Assembly (NCBI GenBank): GCA_050259035.1
Contig: JBLMZW010000231.1
Coordinates: 1 to 15,991 of the forward strand
Source: JBLMZW01 sp050259035
GTDB taxonomy: Bacteria; Bacillota; Syntrophomonadia; Syntrophomonadales; DTU052
Length of the DNA: 15,991 nucleotides
Direction: 5' to 3'
Shown here: piece after piece, positions 8,395 to 14,802 of the stretch
Position numbering within the stretch: position 1 is the stretch's first letter
Layout of the letters: every line of letters starts with the position of its first letter
Program-made: the position numbers and the translations under genes
Notes under the pieces: model-generated
The model's database searches: none
Told to the model about the DNA's origin: nothing
The model's input: the letters and a program-made list of their open reading frames with translations, nothing else

Positions 8395-8476
8395 CCGGGT
8401 TCCCGGAATATATAAAAGGAGAGGCTTGGTTGTCGGGTTTTAACCGCAAGGATTAAAACGAGTTCCGGGCTTTTTT
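8395..8476 (+). ncRNA. Candidate structured RNA or attenuator between the HD gene and folP
   Basis: This spacer is dense in complementary segments. CCCGGAA (8402-8408) pairs perfectly with TTCCGGG (8463-8469), followed by C and six T (8471-8476), a terminator-like end. Inside is a hairpin, GTTTTAACC (8437-8445) with GGATTAAAAC (8450-8459), closed by a GCAA tetraloop (8446-8449) with one bulged A (8452). CCGGG (8395-8399) can compete by pairing with CCCGG (8402-8406). The folP ATG at 8477 touches the T-run and has no ribosome binding site of its own; the only one nearby is AGGAG at 8417-8421. It may be a terminator for the HD gene, an attenuator, or a leader controlling folP. It does not match the tetrahydrofolate riboswitch as I know it. 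Confidence 0.45.
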
Positions 8477-9667
8477 ATGAGAGGACATAGAGTAATCAGC
8501 ATTGAAAACCGCAAAGATGCGGAGCGATTTTTAAAGGAAATAGGCTCCGACGAAATGGGAATCAAACTCATGATTCCCAAAGCTGTTTTTAGAGCAGTTA
8601 AGATCCACGATATTCCTTCTCGAACTGCCAATATTATTAAACAGGAGATGCTTTCCAAAGGTGGGGAAGCGGCAGTAAAAAGGGATACCGTTGGCGGGCA
8701 GGGCCAAACCGATGTATTGTTGCTTGGCACTTTAAAGCAATATCATATGCTGATAGATAAGCTTAAAATGCAGCCGTTCGGGTTAAGAAGACTGGCCGAC
8801 GAACTTTATCAGGTTTTAATGTCCATGGAAACGGATCAAGGCAACGAAATAAACCTTAGCCCAAACAATCTAATGGAACTGAAATCAAAAACCCTGGTGA
8901 TGGGCATTTTGAATGTCACCCCGGACAGTTTTTCTGATGGCGGGCGATACGCTGATAGTGTCAGAGCCGCAGAAAGAATATGTGAGATGGTGGATGAAGG
9001 GGCTGACATTATCGATATAGGCGGTTTTTCTACCAGACCAGGAGCTGCTCCGGTAGAAATAGAAGAGGAAACTAGAAGAGTCCTCTCAGTCTTAAAAGCC
9101 CTGGGAGGAAAATGCCCGGTACCGATATCAGTAGACACCTTTCGGGAGCCGGTAGCCAGAGCCGCACTTGAGCAAGGTGCCAGCGTCATAAATGATGAGG
9201 GAGGACTAAAAGTTGATCCTGCCATGGCCGGCTTAGCTGCCCGGGCCGGATGCCCGGTAATAATAATGCATAGCCGCCTGGGTGGCGACTATCACGATTT
9301 AATAGCAGAGATTCTATCTGATTTAAGAGAAAGCATAATGATCGGTATGGAAGCGGGAATCGATGAAAAAAATATTATAATAGACCCGGGAATAGGTTTC
9401 GGTAAGACTGTGGATGAAAACCTGATGATGCTAAAGTGCCTCAATGAATTCAGAGTACTGGGGCGGCCAATTTTAATAGGAGCTTCACGTAAAAGCTTCA
9501 TCGGCAAGGTCTTAGATACTCCCCCGGAGGACAGGCTGGAGGGTTCTTTAGCGGCTGCGGTGGTTGGAGTCCTGCGCGGAGCTTCGATCATCAGGGCTCA
9601 TGATGTTAAAGCAACCAGGCGGGCTGTTGATGTTGCCAACGCCATAGTGAGGGGTCAACTTGGATAG
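8477..9667 (+). CDS. folP: Dihydropteroate synthase with N-terminal extension
   Basis: FolP condenses 6-hydroxymethyl-7,8-dihydropterin diphosphate with p-aminobenzoate to give dihydropteroate; it is the sulfonamide target. The catalytic TIM barrel occupies residues about 137-396: MGILNVTPDSFSDGG (142-156), DIGGFSTRPGA (180-190), SVDT (217-220), IND (237-239), DPGIGFGK (302-309), GASRKS (334-339) and RAHDV (372-376). The preceding ~130 residues are an extra domain that typical ~270-residue FolP proteins lack. I recall similar long forms in anaerobic Clostridia, but its function is unknown to me. The ATG at 8477 is the first start after an in-frame stop at 8441 and lacks a close ribosome binding site. 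The 3' end overlaps folB by 8 nt. Confidence 0.95.
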   Translation: MRGHRVISIENRKDAERFLKEIGSDEMGIKLMIPKAVFRAVKIHDIPSRTANIIKQEMLSKGGEAAVKRDTVGGQGQTDVLLLGTLKQYHMLIDKLKMQPFGLRRLADELYQVLMSMETDQGNEINLSPNNLMELKSKTLVMGILNVTPDSFSDGGRYADSVRAAERICEMVDEGADIIDIGGFSTRPGAAPVEIEEETRRVLSVLKALGGKCPVPISVDTFREPVARAALEQGASVINDEGGLKVDPAMAGLAARAGCPVIIMHSRLGGDYHDLIAEILSDLRESIMIGMEAGIDEKNIIIDPGIGFGKTVDENLMMLKCLNEFRVLGRPILIGASRKSFIGKVLDTPPEDRLEGSLAAAVVGVLRGASIIRAHDVKATRRAVDVANAIVRGQLG

Positions 9668-10013
9668 AATCATTTTACAGGGATTAAAATTCGAAGGGCG
9701 GCATGGGGTGTTTTCTATAGAAAAGGAAAAGCCCCAGGTTTTTATTATCGATTTATTTATCAATTGTGATCTTAGAACAGCGGGCAGGACAGATAATCTT
9801 GCCGATACTTTAGACTACGCCGAAGTGTATGCCGAGGTCGGCAGGATAGTACAGGAAAAAAGTTTCAACTTGCTGGAAGCTTTGGCCCAGGCAATTGCTG
9901 ATCGTATACTTGGTTTTGAGATGGTAAAGAAGGTTAAAGTTATAGTCAAGAAACCCAACCCCCCGATTGAAGGGGTTTTTGATTTTTTTGCGGCGGAGAT
10001 TGAAAGAGAATGA
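9660..10013 (+). CDS. folB: Dihydroneopterin aldolase
   Basis: FolB cleaves 7,8-dihydroneopterin to 6-hydroxymethyl-7,8-dihydropterin and glycolaldehyde, two steps before FolP. It has 117 residues, normal for this small tunnelling-fold enzyme. The N-terminal LxGLKFEGRHGVFSIEK segment holds the pterin-site glutamate, LDYAEVY (51-57) follows, and the C-terminal VKKPNPPI (97-103) supplies the catalytic lysine (about K98). The start is TTG at 9660, inside the end of folP, with GAGGGG about 7 nt upstream; it yields the expected N terminus MDRIILQGL. The stop overlaps the folK start in ATGA, so folP, folB and folK are translationally coupled. Confidence 0.95.
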   Translation: MDRIILQGLKFEGRHGVFSIEKEKPQVFIIDLFINCDLRTAGRTDNLADTLDYAEVYAEVGRIVQEKSFNLLEALAQAIADRILGFEMVKKVKVIVKKPNPPIEGVFDFFAAEIERE

Positions 10014-10495
10014 CTACCACATATATCAGTCTGGGGAGCAATATGGGCAATAGGGAGGTTAACCTGGATCGGGCCAGGCATTTTTTGGGCCAACTGCCTG
10101 GAACCAAAATGGTAAAAACGTCTCGAGAGATGTGTACCAAACCATGGGGTAAAACTGACCAGGAAGATTTTCTTAACCAGGTGGTAGTCCTGGAGACCGA
10201 ATTTAATCCATATGAATTCCTGAACCAGCTATTAAATATAGAAAGAATTATGGGGCGAGAGCGATTAGAAAAATGGGGTCCCAGGAATATTGATTTAGAC
10301 ATTTTATTATATGGAGATGAGGTAATAAACGAACCAATTCTGACAGTGCCCCATCCTTTTCTTTGCTCACGAGATTTTATATTAAAGTTATTACTGGAGT
10401 TAAATCCTGACCTGGTTCTCCCCGGGGGAGAAAAAATCAAGACCGTTTGGGATAAGCTGGATAAGCTAAAAAATAGTAAACCAACCTTTGCTTAA
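10010..10495 (+). CDS. folK: 6-hydroxymethyl-7,8-dihydropterin pyrophosphokinase
   Basis: FolK transfers pyrophosphate from ATP to 6-hydroxymethyl-7,8-dihydropterin, giving the diphosphate used by FolP. The 161-residue protein shows the N-terminal YISLGSNMGNRExNL, the FLNQVV strand and the signature RERLEKWGPRNIDLDILLYG with its two metal-binding aspartates, followed by the VPHP motif. The ATG shares ATGA with the folB stop. It ends the folate block; the next 310 nt are non-coding and hold a new promoter and leader. The last codons contain a short tandem GATAAGCT repeat that reappears in the intergenic region near 10582. Confidence 0.96.
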   Translation: MTTTYISLGSNMGNREVNLDRARHFLGQLPGTKMVKTSREMCTKPWGKTDQEDFLNQVVVLETEFNPYEFLNQLLNIERIMGRERLEKWGPRNIDLDILLYGDEVINEPILTVPHPFLCSRDFILKLLLELNPDLVLPGGEKIKTVWDKLDKLKNSKPTFA

Positions 10496-10660
10496 CATGA
10501 GTTAAACTATAACATTTAGGAGGAGATTTAAGGATTTTGTCGAAAATTATATAATCAATTTCATTAATTAAAGGTTTTATCGGATAAGCTAAAATAGTTT
10601 AAATATTAAGAAAAATTGAGAAAAACATATTCACTAGAACAGTAAATAATATGCTAAAAT
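10496..10660 (+). promoter_or_regulatory. AT-rich intergenic region with candidate promoters
   Basis: No gene is seen here. The region is strongly AT-rich. The best promoter is the extended -10 TATGCTAAAAT (hexamer 10655-10660), with only a poor -35 (TTCACT, 10630-10635, 19-nt spacer); it would start transcription near 10667, at the head of the structured pantothenate leader. A second possible -10, perfect TATAAT, is at 10550-10555, with a Spo0A-box match (TTTGTCGAA) at 10536-10544 just upstream. An orphan ribosome binding site AGGAGGAG (10518-10525) precedes only a 5-codon TTG ORF ending at 10554. Confidence 0.5.
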
Positions 10661-10680
10661 ATAAAAACGAAATAAGTTGT

Positions 10681-10797
10681 ACGGTAAATAAGGTTATTCT
10701 CGCGCCAACTCCTGAGTTAACCGCTTGTAGCCTTGGGGACCAAGACGGAAAATAAGAACATCGACCGGACGGATAGGCCGATTGTTCTACTAGGAGG
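10681..10797 (+). ncRNA. Structured leader of the pantothenate operon (possible pan RNA motif)
   Basis: The leader contains two units, each opening with a near-identical 12-mer, ACGGTAAATAAG (10681-10692) and ACGGAAAATAAG (10745-10756). The first unit can fold GGTTA (10692-10696) with TAACC (10718-10722), and holds the hairpin CTTGG-GGA-CCAAG (10732-10744), flanked by CCG and CGG with an unpaired A. The second is a stem-loop (10755-10788) pairing AGAACA with TGTTCT, then TCG with CGA and CC with GG, interrupted by a bulged T and an A-C mismatch. It ends 3 nt before AGGAGG (10792-10797). CTCCT at 10709-10713 could mask that site. Candidate pan-motif RNAs are known upstream of pantothenate genes in Firmicutes and often occur in tandem; the match to that class is inferred from location and architecture only. 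Confidence 0.5.
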
Positions 10798-10805
10798 TTT
10801 TCCAA

Positions 10806-11711
10806 CTGAGTACGATTGGTATCGTTGGAGCGGGAGTTGTGGGTACGGCCATGGGTGTTATCTTATCCGCCAGGGGTTATGAGGTTACGGGGATTTATGA
10901 TTTAAACACCGAACCTACTGAGAAGCTGGCTGAGAGGATTAAAACCCGCGTATGTTTAACTCCACAAGAGGTTTCCCGCTCAGCGGAGATTTTGTTTATT
11001 ACCACATCCGACTCGTCTATAGCCGATGTGGTAGATGTTATTGCACGAGAAAATGGTTTTTACGAGGGGCAACTAGTAGTACACATGAGCGGTGCTCTGA
11101 GTTCAAAAGTATTAGAATCCGCTAAAGCCCAGGGAGCTTTAACGGTGTCTATCCATCCCATGCAGTCCTTTGCTAATGTTGACCGGGCTATCACTAATCT
11201 GCCCGGCTCGGTTTTTAGTATTGAGGGAGATAGGGATGGTTATTCCTATGCCTGTCAACTGGTTAATAATCTCGGGGGGGATTATTTCTTTATTGATGAG
11301 AAGGCCAAGCCTCTTTACCACGCGGGAGCATGTATAGTCTCTAACTATCTGGTTACCATCGTGGATGTTGGTTTGCAGCTTTTAGAGTCAATTGGGATTC
11401 AGCGAGATATAGCCTTAAAAGCATTTCTTCCATTAATCAAGGGGACGGTTAGGAATATTGAAAAAATAGGGGTGCCACAGGCTCTTACCGGGCCAATTTC
11501 CCGAGGCGACTTGATGACGGTCCTTAAACACCTGGAATGTCTGGCGGAGAAAACTCCTCAATTGATGGAGATTTATAGCTGGCTGGGTTATTTTACGGCT
11601 GAGGTAGCCGGAACCAAAGGAACAATTGACCGCAAGGCGGTCGATGCCTTTAAACACTTGTTTGTTCAGGAAATGCTGAGTAAAAGTTCTATTAGGGCTG
11701 GGGGTGAATGA
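10806..11711 (+). CDS. Rossmann-like/DUF2520 protein, probable ketopantoate reductase (PanG-type)
   Basis: This 301-residue NAD(P)-dependent oxidoreductase resembles the 6-phosphogluconate/ketopantoate reductase superfamily. The N terminus has the dinucleotide-binding GIVGAGVVG (5-13) with an acidic residue after the second strand (YDLN). Further motifs are HMSGALSS (93-100), SIHPMQSF (115-122) and KPLYHAGACIVSNYL (168-182), typical of Rossmann-like plus DUF2520 proteins. The only start that keeps the whole glycine-rich loop and has proper spacing is CTG at 10806, 8 nt after perfect AGGAGG; the first conventional start, GTG at 10839, would delete the nucleotide-binding loop. Its place between the leader and panB, with no panE in view, suggests it reduces ketopantoate to pantoate. 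I recall PanG of Francisella as this kind of enzyme, with moderate certainty. Confidence 0.8.
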   Translation: MSTIGIVGAGVVGTAMGVILSARGYEVTGIYDLNTEPTEKLAERIKTRVCLTPQEVSRSAEILFITTSDSSIADVVDVIARENGFYEGQLVVHMSGALSSKVLESAKAQGALTVSIHPMQSFANVDRAITNLPGSVFSIEGDRDGYSYACQLVNNLGGDYFFIDEKAKPLYHAGACIVSNYLVTIVDVGLQLLESIGIQRDIALKAFLPLIKGTVRNIEKIGVPQALTGPISRGDLMTVLKHLECLAEKTPQLMEIYSWLGYFTAEVAGTKGTIDRKAVDAFKHLFVQEMLSKSSIRAGGE

Positions 11712-11712
11712 T

Positions 11713-12552
11713 TTGGCCCGTGTTACTACAGCAACATTAAAAGACAAAAAATTAAAAAATGAAAAGATCACTGTTCTAACAGCTTACGATTATTCAACAG
11801 CAATGATGGAGGACGAGGCAGGAATCGATGTTCTCCTGGTTGGAGACAGTCTGGGAATGGTTATTCTGGGTTACGAAAATACTCTGGCAGTAACAATGGA
11901 AGATATGATCCACCACACCAAAGCGGTTACCAGAGGATGTAAAAACGCTATGGTGGTAGGGGACATGCCATTTCTTTCGTACCATGTTTCAATTCCGGAA
12001 TCAGTTAAAAATGCTGGCCGCTTTTTACAGGAAGCGGGAGCCCATGCAGTTAAACTGGAAGGTGGGCGGGAGCGAGTAGAAACCATAAAGGCGATTCTTG
12101 ATGCCGAAATCCCGGTAATGGGTCATATTGGCCTTACCCCTCAATCAGTGCAAAAGATGGGGGGGTTTAAGGTTCAGGGGCGAGATGTCGAGACCGCCAA
12201 ACGATTGATTGAGGATGCTATTGCCCTGGACAAGGCCGGAGTTTTCTCTATGGTCTTGGAAGGAGTCCCGGCTGCGCTGGCCGAGAAGATAACCCAGGAA
12301 GTATCGGTTCCAACCATAGGAATAGGAGCAGGTGCCGGCTGCGATGGGCAAGTTTTAGTAGTTAATGATATGCTGGGTATGTACGGTGGGCATATCCCCA
12401 AGTTTGTTAAGAAATTCGGGGACTTGCACCCGATTATCCTTGAAAGCTTTAAGGCTTATCGGGATGAGGTCATGAAGGGTACTTTTCCGGCGGAGGAACA
12501 CACCTATTGTATGAAGGAAGAGGTTTTAGATAAACTTTATGGCAACCGATAA
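11713..12552 (+). CDS. panB: 3-methyl-2-oxobutanoate hydroxymethyltransferase
   Basis: PanB transfers the one-carbon unit of 5,10-methylene-THF to ketoisovalerate, giving ketopantoate, the first committed step of pantothenate synthesis. In 279 residues it shows VGDSLGMV (43-50) with metal ligand D45, GDMPF with D84, KLEGG (114-118), GHIGLTPQ (137-144) and the catalytic glutamate E183 in VLEGVP. I chose TTG at 11713, 8 nt after the GGGGG of GGGGGTGA (11700-11707), over the in-frame GTG at 11704, which lies inside that ribosome binding site. The start is 1 nt past the stop of the upstream reductase (11709-11711), implying coupling. It uses folate made by the neighbouring folate and fhs genes. 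Confidence 0.96.
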   Translation: MARVTTATLKDKKLKNEKITVLTAYDYSTAMMEDEAGIDVLLVGDSLGMVILGYENTLAVTMEDMIHHTKAVTRGCKNAMVVGDMPFLSYHVSIPESVKNAGRFLQEAGAHAVKLEGGRERVETIKAILDAEIPVMGHIGLTPQSVQKMGGFKVQGRDVETAKRLIEDAIALDKAGVFSMVLEGVPAALAEKITQEVSVPTIGIGAGAGCDGQVLVVNDMLGMYGGHIPKFVKKFGDLHPIILESFKAYRDEVMKGTFPAEEHTYCMKEEVLDKLYGNR

Positions 12553-12626
12553 GAGCCGACGAGTTTGTCTATGAGAGCGATCTATTAGGGGTAGTATTCG
12601 ACGGGGATCAAACTCAGGGGGGGAAG

Positions 12627-13475
12627 ATGATGGATGTAATTCAGAGCCCAGCAATCATGCAGGAATGGAGTAAAAATCGCCGCGCTGAAGGTTTTAAGCT
12701 GGGCCTGGTTCCTACTATGGGTTTTCTTCACGAAGGTCACTTGAGTCTCGTAAAAAAGGCTGTTGAACTTTGTGATAAAGTCATAGTAAGCATTTTTGTG
12801 AATCCGATTCAGTTTGGCCAAGGTGAAGACTTTGAACAATATCCGCGGGATTTATCCAGGGATTTAGGTTTATTAGAAAGGGAAGGAGTTGATATTGTTT
12901 TTGCCCCGACGGCGAGGGAAATGTATCCGGTGAAATTCGGTACATTTGTTGAAAGCTTTGGGTTGGAGGACAAGTTGTGCGGTAAATCCAGACCCGGGCA
13001 TTTCAGGGGGGTTACAACCGTCGTAAGCAAGTTATTCAATATTTGCTTACCTGATGTGGCCGTTTTCGGGCAAAAAGATGCGCAGCAGGTCATGATAATT
13101 GAAAAAATGGTGAGGGATTTGAATTTTCCTGTGGAGATTGTTAGGGGGGCAATCGTACGCGAGGGGGGAGGTTTGGCCATGAGTTCGCGCAATTCCTATC
13201 TTACACCTGAGGATAGGGAGAACGCGACCGTGCTCAACAAAAGCCTCTTAATGGCTGAACGGATGATCCATGAGGGGATGCGAGATCCAGCCAAGGTGAA
13301 AGAGGCAATTGTTAACATGATTGGCCAGACACCGGGTACCAGGATTGATTATGTTGATATTTTGAGTGCCGAGGATCTTAGCGATTTACAGGATATCAGC
13401 GGAAAAACATTAATAGCCCTGGCAGTTCATTTTAGCGGTGCCCGTTTAATTGACAACCTGGTTGTGGAGGTGTGA
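12627..13475 (+). CDS. panC: Pantoate-beta-alanine ligase (pantothenate synthetase)
   Basis: PanC adenylates pantoate with ATP and couples it to beta-alanine to form pantothenate. The 282-residue protein shows the family motifs in order: PTMGFLHEGH (29-38, adenylation HxGH loop), IFVNPIQF (56-63), SRPGHFRGV (121-129), VFGQKDAQQ (146-154) and MSSRN (185-189). Two consecutive ATGs (12627 and 12630) follow a seven-G run (12617-12623); the second has better spacing, so the true product may lack the first Met. A 74-nt spacer separates it from panB and shows no convincing terminator. The stop lies within the ribosome binding region of panD, so the two are coupled. Confidence 0.97.
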   Translation: MMDVIQSPAIMQEWSKNRRAEGFKLGLVPTMGFLHEGHLSLVKKAVELCDKVIVSIFVNPIQFGQGEDFEQYPRDLSRDLGLLEREGVDIVFAPTAREMYPVKFGTFVESFGLEDKLCGKSRPGHFRGVTTVVSKLFNICLPDVAVFGQKDAQQVMIIEKMVRDLNFPVEIVRGAIVREGGGLAMSSRNSYLTPEDRENATVLNKSLLMAERMIHEGMRDPAKVKEAIVNMIGQTPGTRIDYVDILSAEDLSDLQDISGKTLIALAVHFSGARLIDNLVVEV

Positions 13476-13477
13476 CA

Positions 13478-13849
13478 GTGTATCGCACGATGATGAAATC
13501 CAAAATACATCGGGCTACGGTAACTGAAGCAGACTTAAACTATGTTGGAAGTATTACTATTGACCCGGTGTTGATGGAAGCGGCTGATATTTATCTGAAC
13601 GAGAAGGTTCAGATTGTTAATAATAATAATGGTGAAAGATTTGAAACCTACGTTATTGAAGGGGAGAGGAACTCTGGTACTATTTGTCTGAACGGTGCAG
13701 CGGCTCGTCGAGTGCAACCGGGAGATATTATAATTATTATTACCTATGCGGTTATGGAAGAAGAGGAAGCCAGAGATCATCACCCGGTTCTGGTATTTGT
13801 AGACCAGGAAAATAAGATCACCCGGATAGAACGAAATAGACAGGGGTAG
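13478..13849 (+). CDS. panD: Aspartate 1-decarboxylase, pyruvoyl-dependent
   Basis: PanD decarboxylates L-aspartate to beta-alanine for PanC. It is made as a proenzyme that cleaves itself between Gly24 and Ser25 in NYVGSITID, the serine becoming the pyruvoyl cofactor. The processing site, the N-terminal YRTMMKSKIHRATVTEA and the C-terminal ITYAVM region are intact, and 123 residues is normal. I chose GTG at 13478, 5 nt after GGAGGTG (13466-13472), since it gives the usual N terminus; the GTG at 13472 lies inside the ribosome binding site. It is the last pantothenate gene and is followed after 12 nt by nadA, so it is likely in the same operon. Confidence 0.96.
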   Translation: MYRTMMKSKIHRATVTEADLNYVGSITIDPVLMEAADIYLNEKVQIVNNNNGERFETYVIEGERNSGTICLNGAAARRVQPGDIIIIITYAVMEEEEARDHHPVLVFVDQENKITRIERNRQG

Positions 13850-13861
13850 TGAGGAAAGTTA

Positions 13862-14770
13862 ATGACAGGCGATGTTGTGAGTTATGTTAACGATCGCCGC
13901 AAAGAACTAAATGCGGTGATTCTATCTCACTTTTATCAACGTCCGGAGATTCAGGAAATAGCAGATTTTGTAGGTGATTCCCTTCAACTGGCCCGTGAAG
14001 CTGCAAAAACCCGGGCCAGCGTAATATTCTTTTGTGGTGTCAGTTTTATGGCGGAAAGCGCCAAGATATTAAATCCGGATAGACTGGTTATTCTTCCGGA
14101 ACCTGAGGCCGGTTGTCCTATGGCGGATATGATAACCGGGGAACAGCTAAAGGAATGGAAAAAGTCATTCCCTAATTCTCAGGTGGTATGTTATGTTAAT
14201 TCCTCAGCCGAAGTCAAGGCTGAAAGTGACATTTGCTGTACTTCTTCAAATGCTATACAGGTAATAGAATCATTACCTGTGGAGAGTCAGATTTTATTTG
14301 TGCCAGATATGAACTTGGGAGATTTTGTAGCCCGGAAAACAGGACGAAATATAATCTGCTGGCAAGGTTATTGTCCCACCCATCATCATTTGGCCCCGGA
14401 AGACGTTAAAAAAATAAAGGAAAGTCATCCCGGGGTTCCTGTCGTAGTCCATCCCGAATGCCGCCCGGAAGTAGTTGATCTGGCGGATGCCGCTCTATCA
14501 ACCGGGGGAATTCTTAAGTTTGTGGCCGAAAGTCAAGCTAGTGAGTTTATTATTGGAACAGAGGAAGGTCTGTTATATCAGCTGGAAAAACGCTTTCCGG
14601 ACAAGACTTTTTACCTGGCCCGAGATGAGTTCATCTGTCCCAATATGAAACTTACCAACCTGGATAAACTTGCGGAAGCCATGCGGTCGCTGGAACCGGT
14701 TGTAGAAGTTGAAGAAGGAATTCGGGTCAAGGCATTGAAATCTTTGGAAAGAATGCTCAACATAGGATAG
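13862..14770 (+). CDS. nadA: Quinolinate synthase A
   Basis: NadA condenses iminoaspartate, made by NadB, with dihydroxyacetone phosphate to give quinolinate, the NAD precursor; it uses an oxygen-sensitive [4Fe-4S] cluster. The 302-residue length and the three spaced cluster cysteines, C85 in EAGCPMAD, C171 in GYCPTHHH and C259 in EFICPN, match the compact three-domain form of anaerobes and thermophiles. LSHFYQRPEIQEIADFVGDS (21-40) forms the substrate site of domain one. The ATG follows GAGGAAAG at a fair distance. Extra cysteines (for example the C125-C126 pair) are present but are not part of the standard cluster set. It sits 12 nt after panD and 32 nt before nadB, so it shares an operon with NadB. 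Confidence 0.97.
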   Translation: MTGDVVSYVNDRRKELNAVILSHFYQRPEIQEIADFVGDSLQLAREAAKTRASVIFFCGVSFMAESAKILNPDRLVILPEPEAGCPMADMITGEQLKEWKKSFPNSQVVCYVNSSAEVKAESDICCTSSNAIQVIESLPVESQILFVPDMNLGDFVARKTGRNIICWQGYCPTHHHLAPEDVKKIKESHPGVPVVVHPECRPEVVDLADAALSTGGILKFVAESQASEFIIGTEEGLLYQLEKRFPDKTFYLARDEFICPNMKLTNLDKLAEAMRSLEPVVEVEEGIRVKALKSLERMLNIG

Positions 14771-14802
14771 ATTTATAAAACATATAGAAAGAACGGGATA
14801 TA

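Noticed and set aside
8395..8476. Tetrahydrofolate riboswitch before folP
   Set aside because: The conserved core and long terminal P1 helix of that class are not seen, and the element is shorter.
10599..10805. 68-codon minus-strand open frame across the pantothenate leader
   Set aside because: It covers the promoter and structured leader on the opposite strand, has no ribosome binding site that I can see and resembles no family; treated as chance.
10839..11711. GTG at 10839 as start of the DUF2520 gene
   Set aside because: It would remove the conserved GxGxxG nucleotide-binding loop and has no ribosome binding site, while AGGAGG stands 8 nt before CTG 10806.
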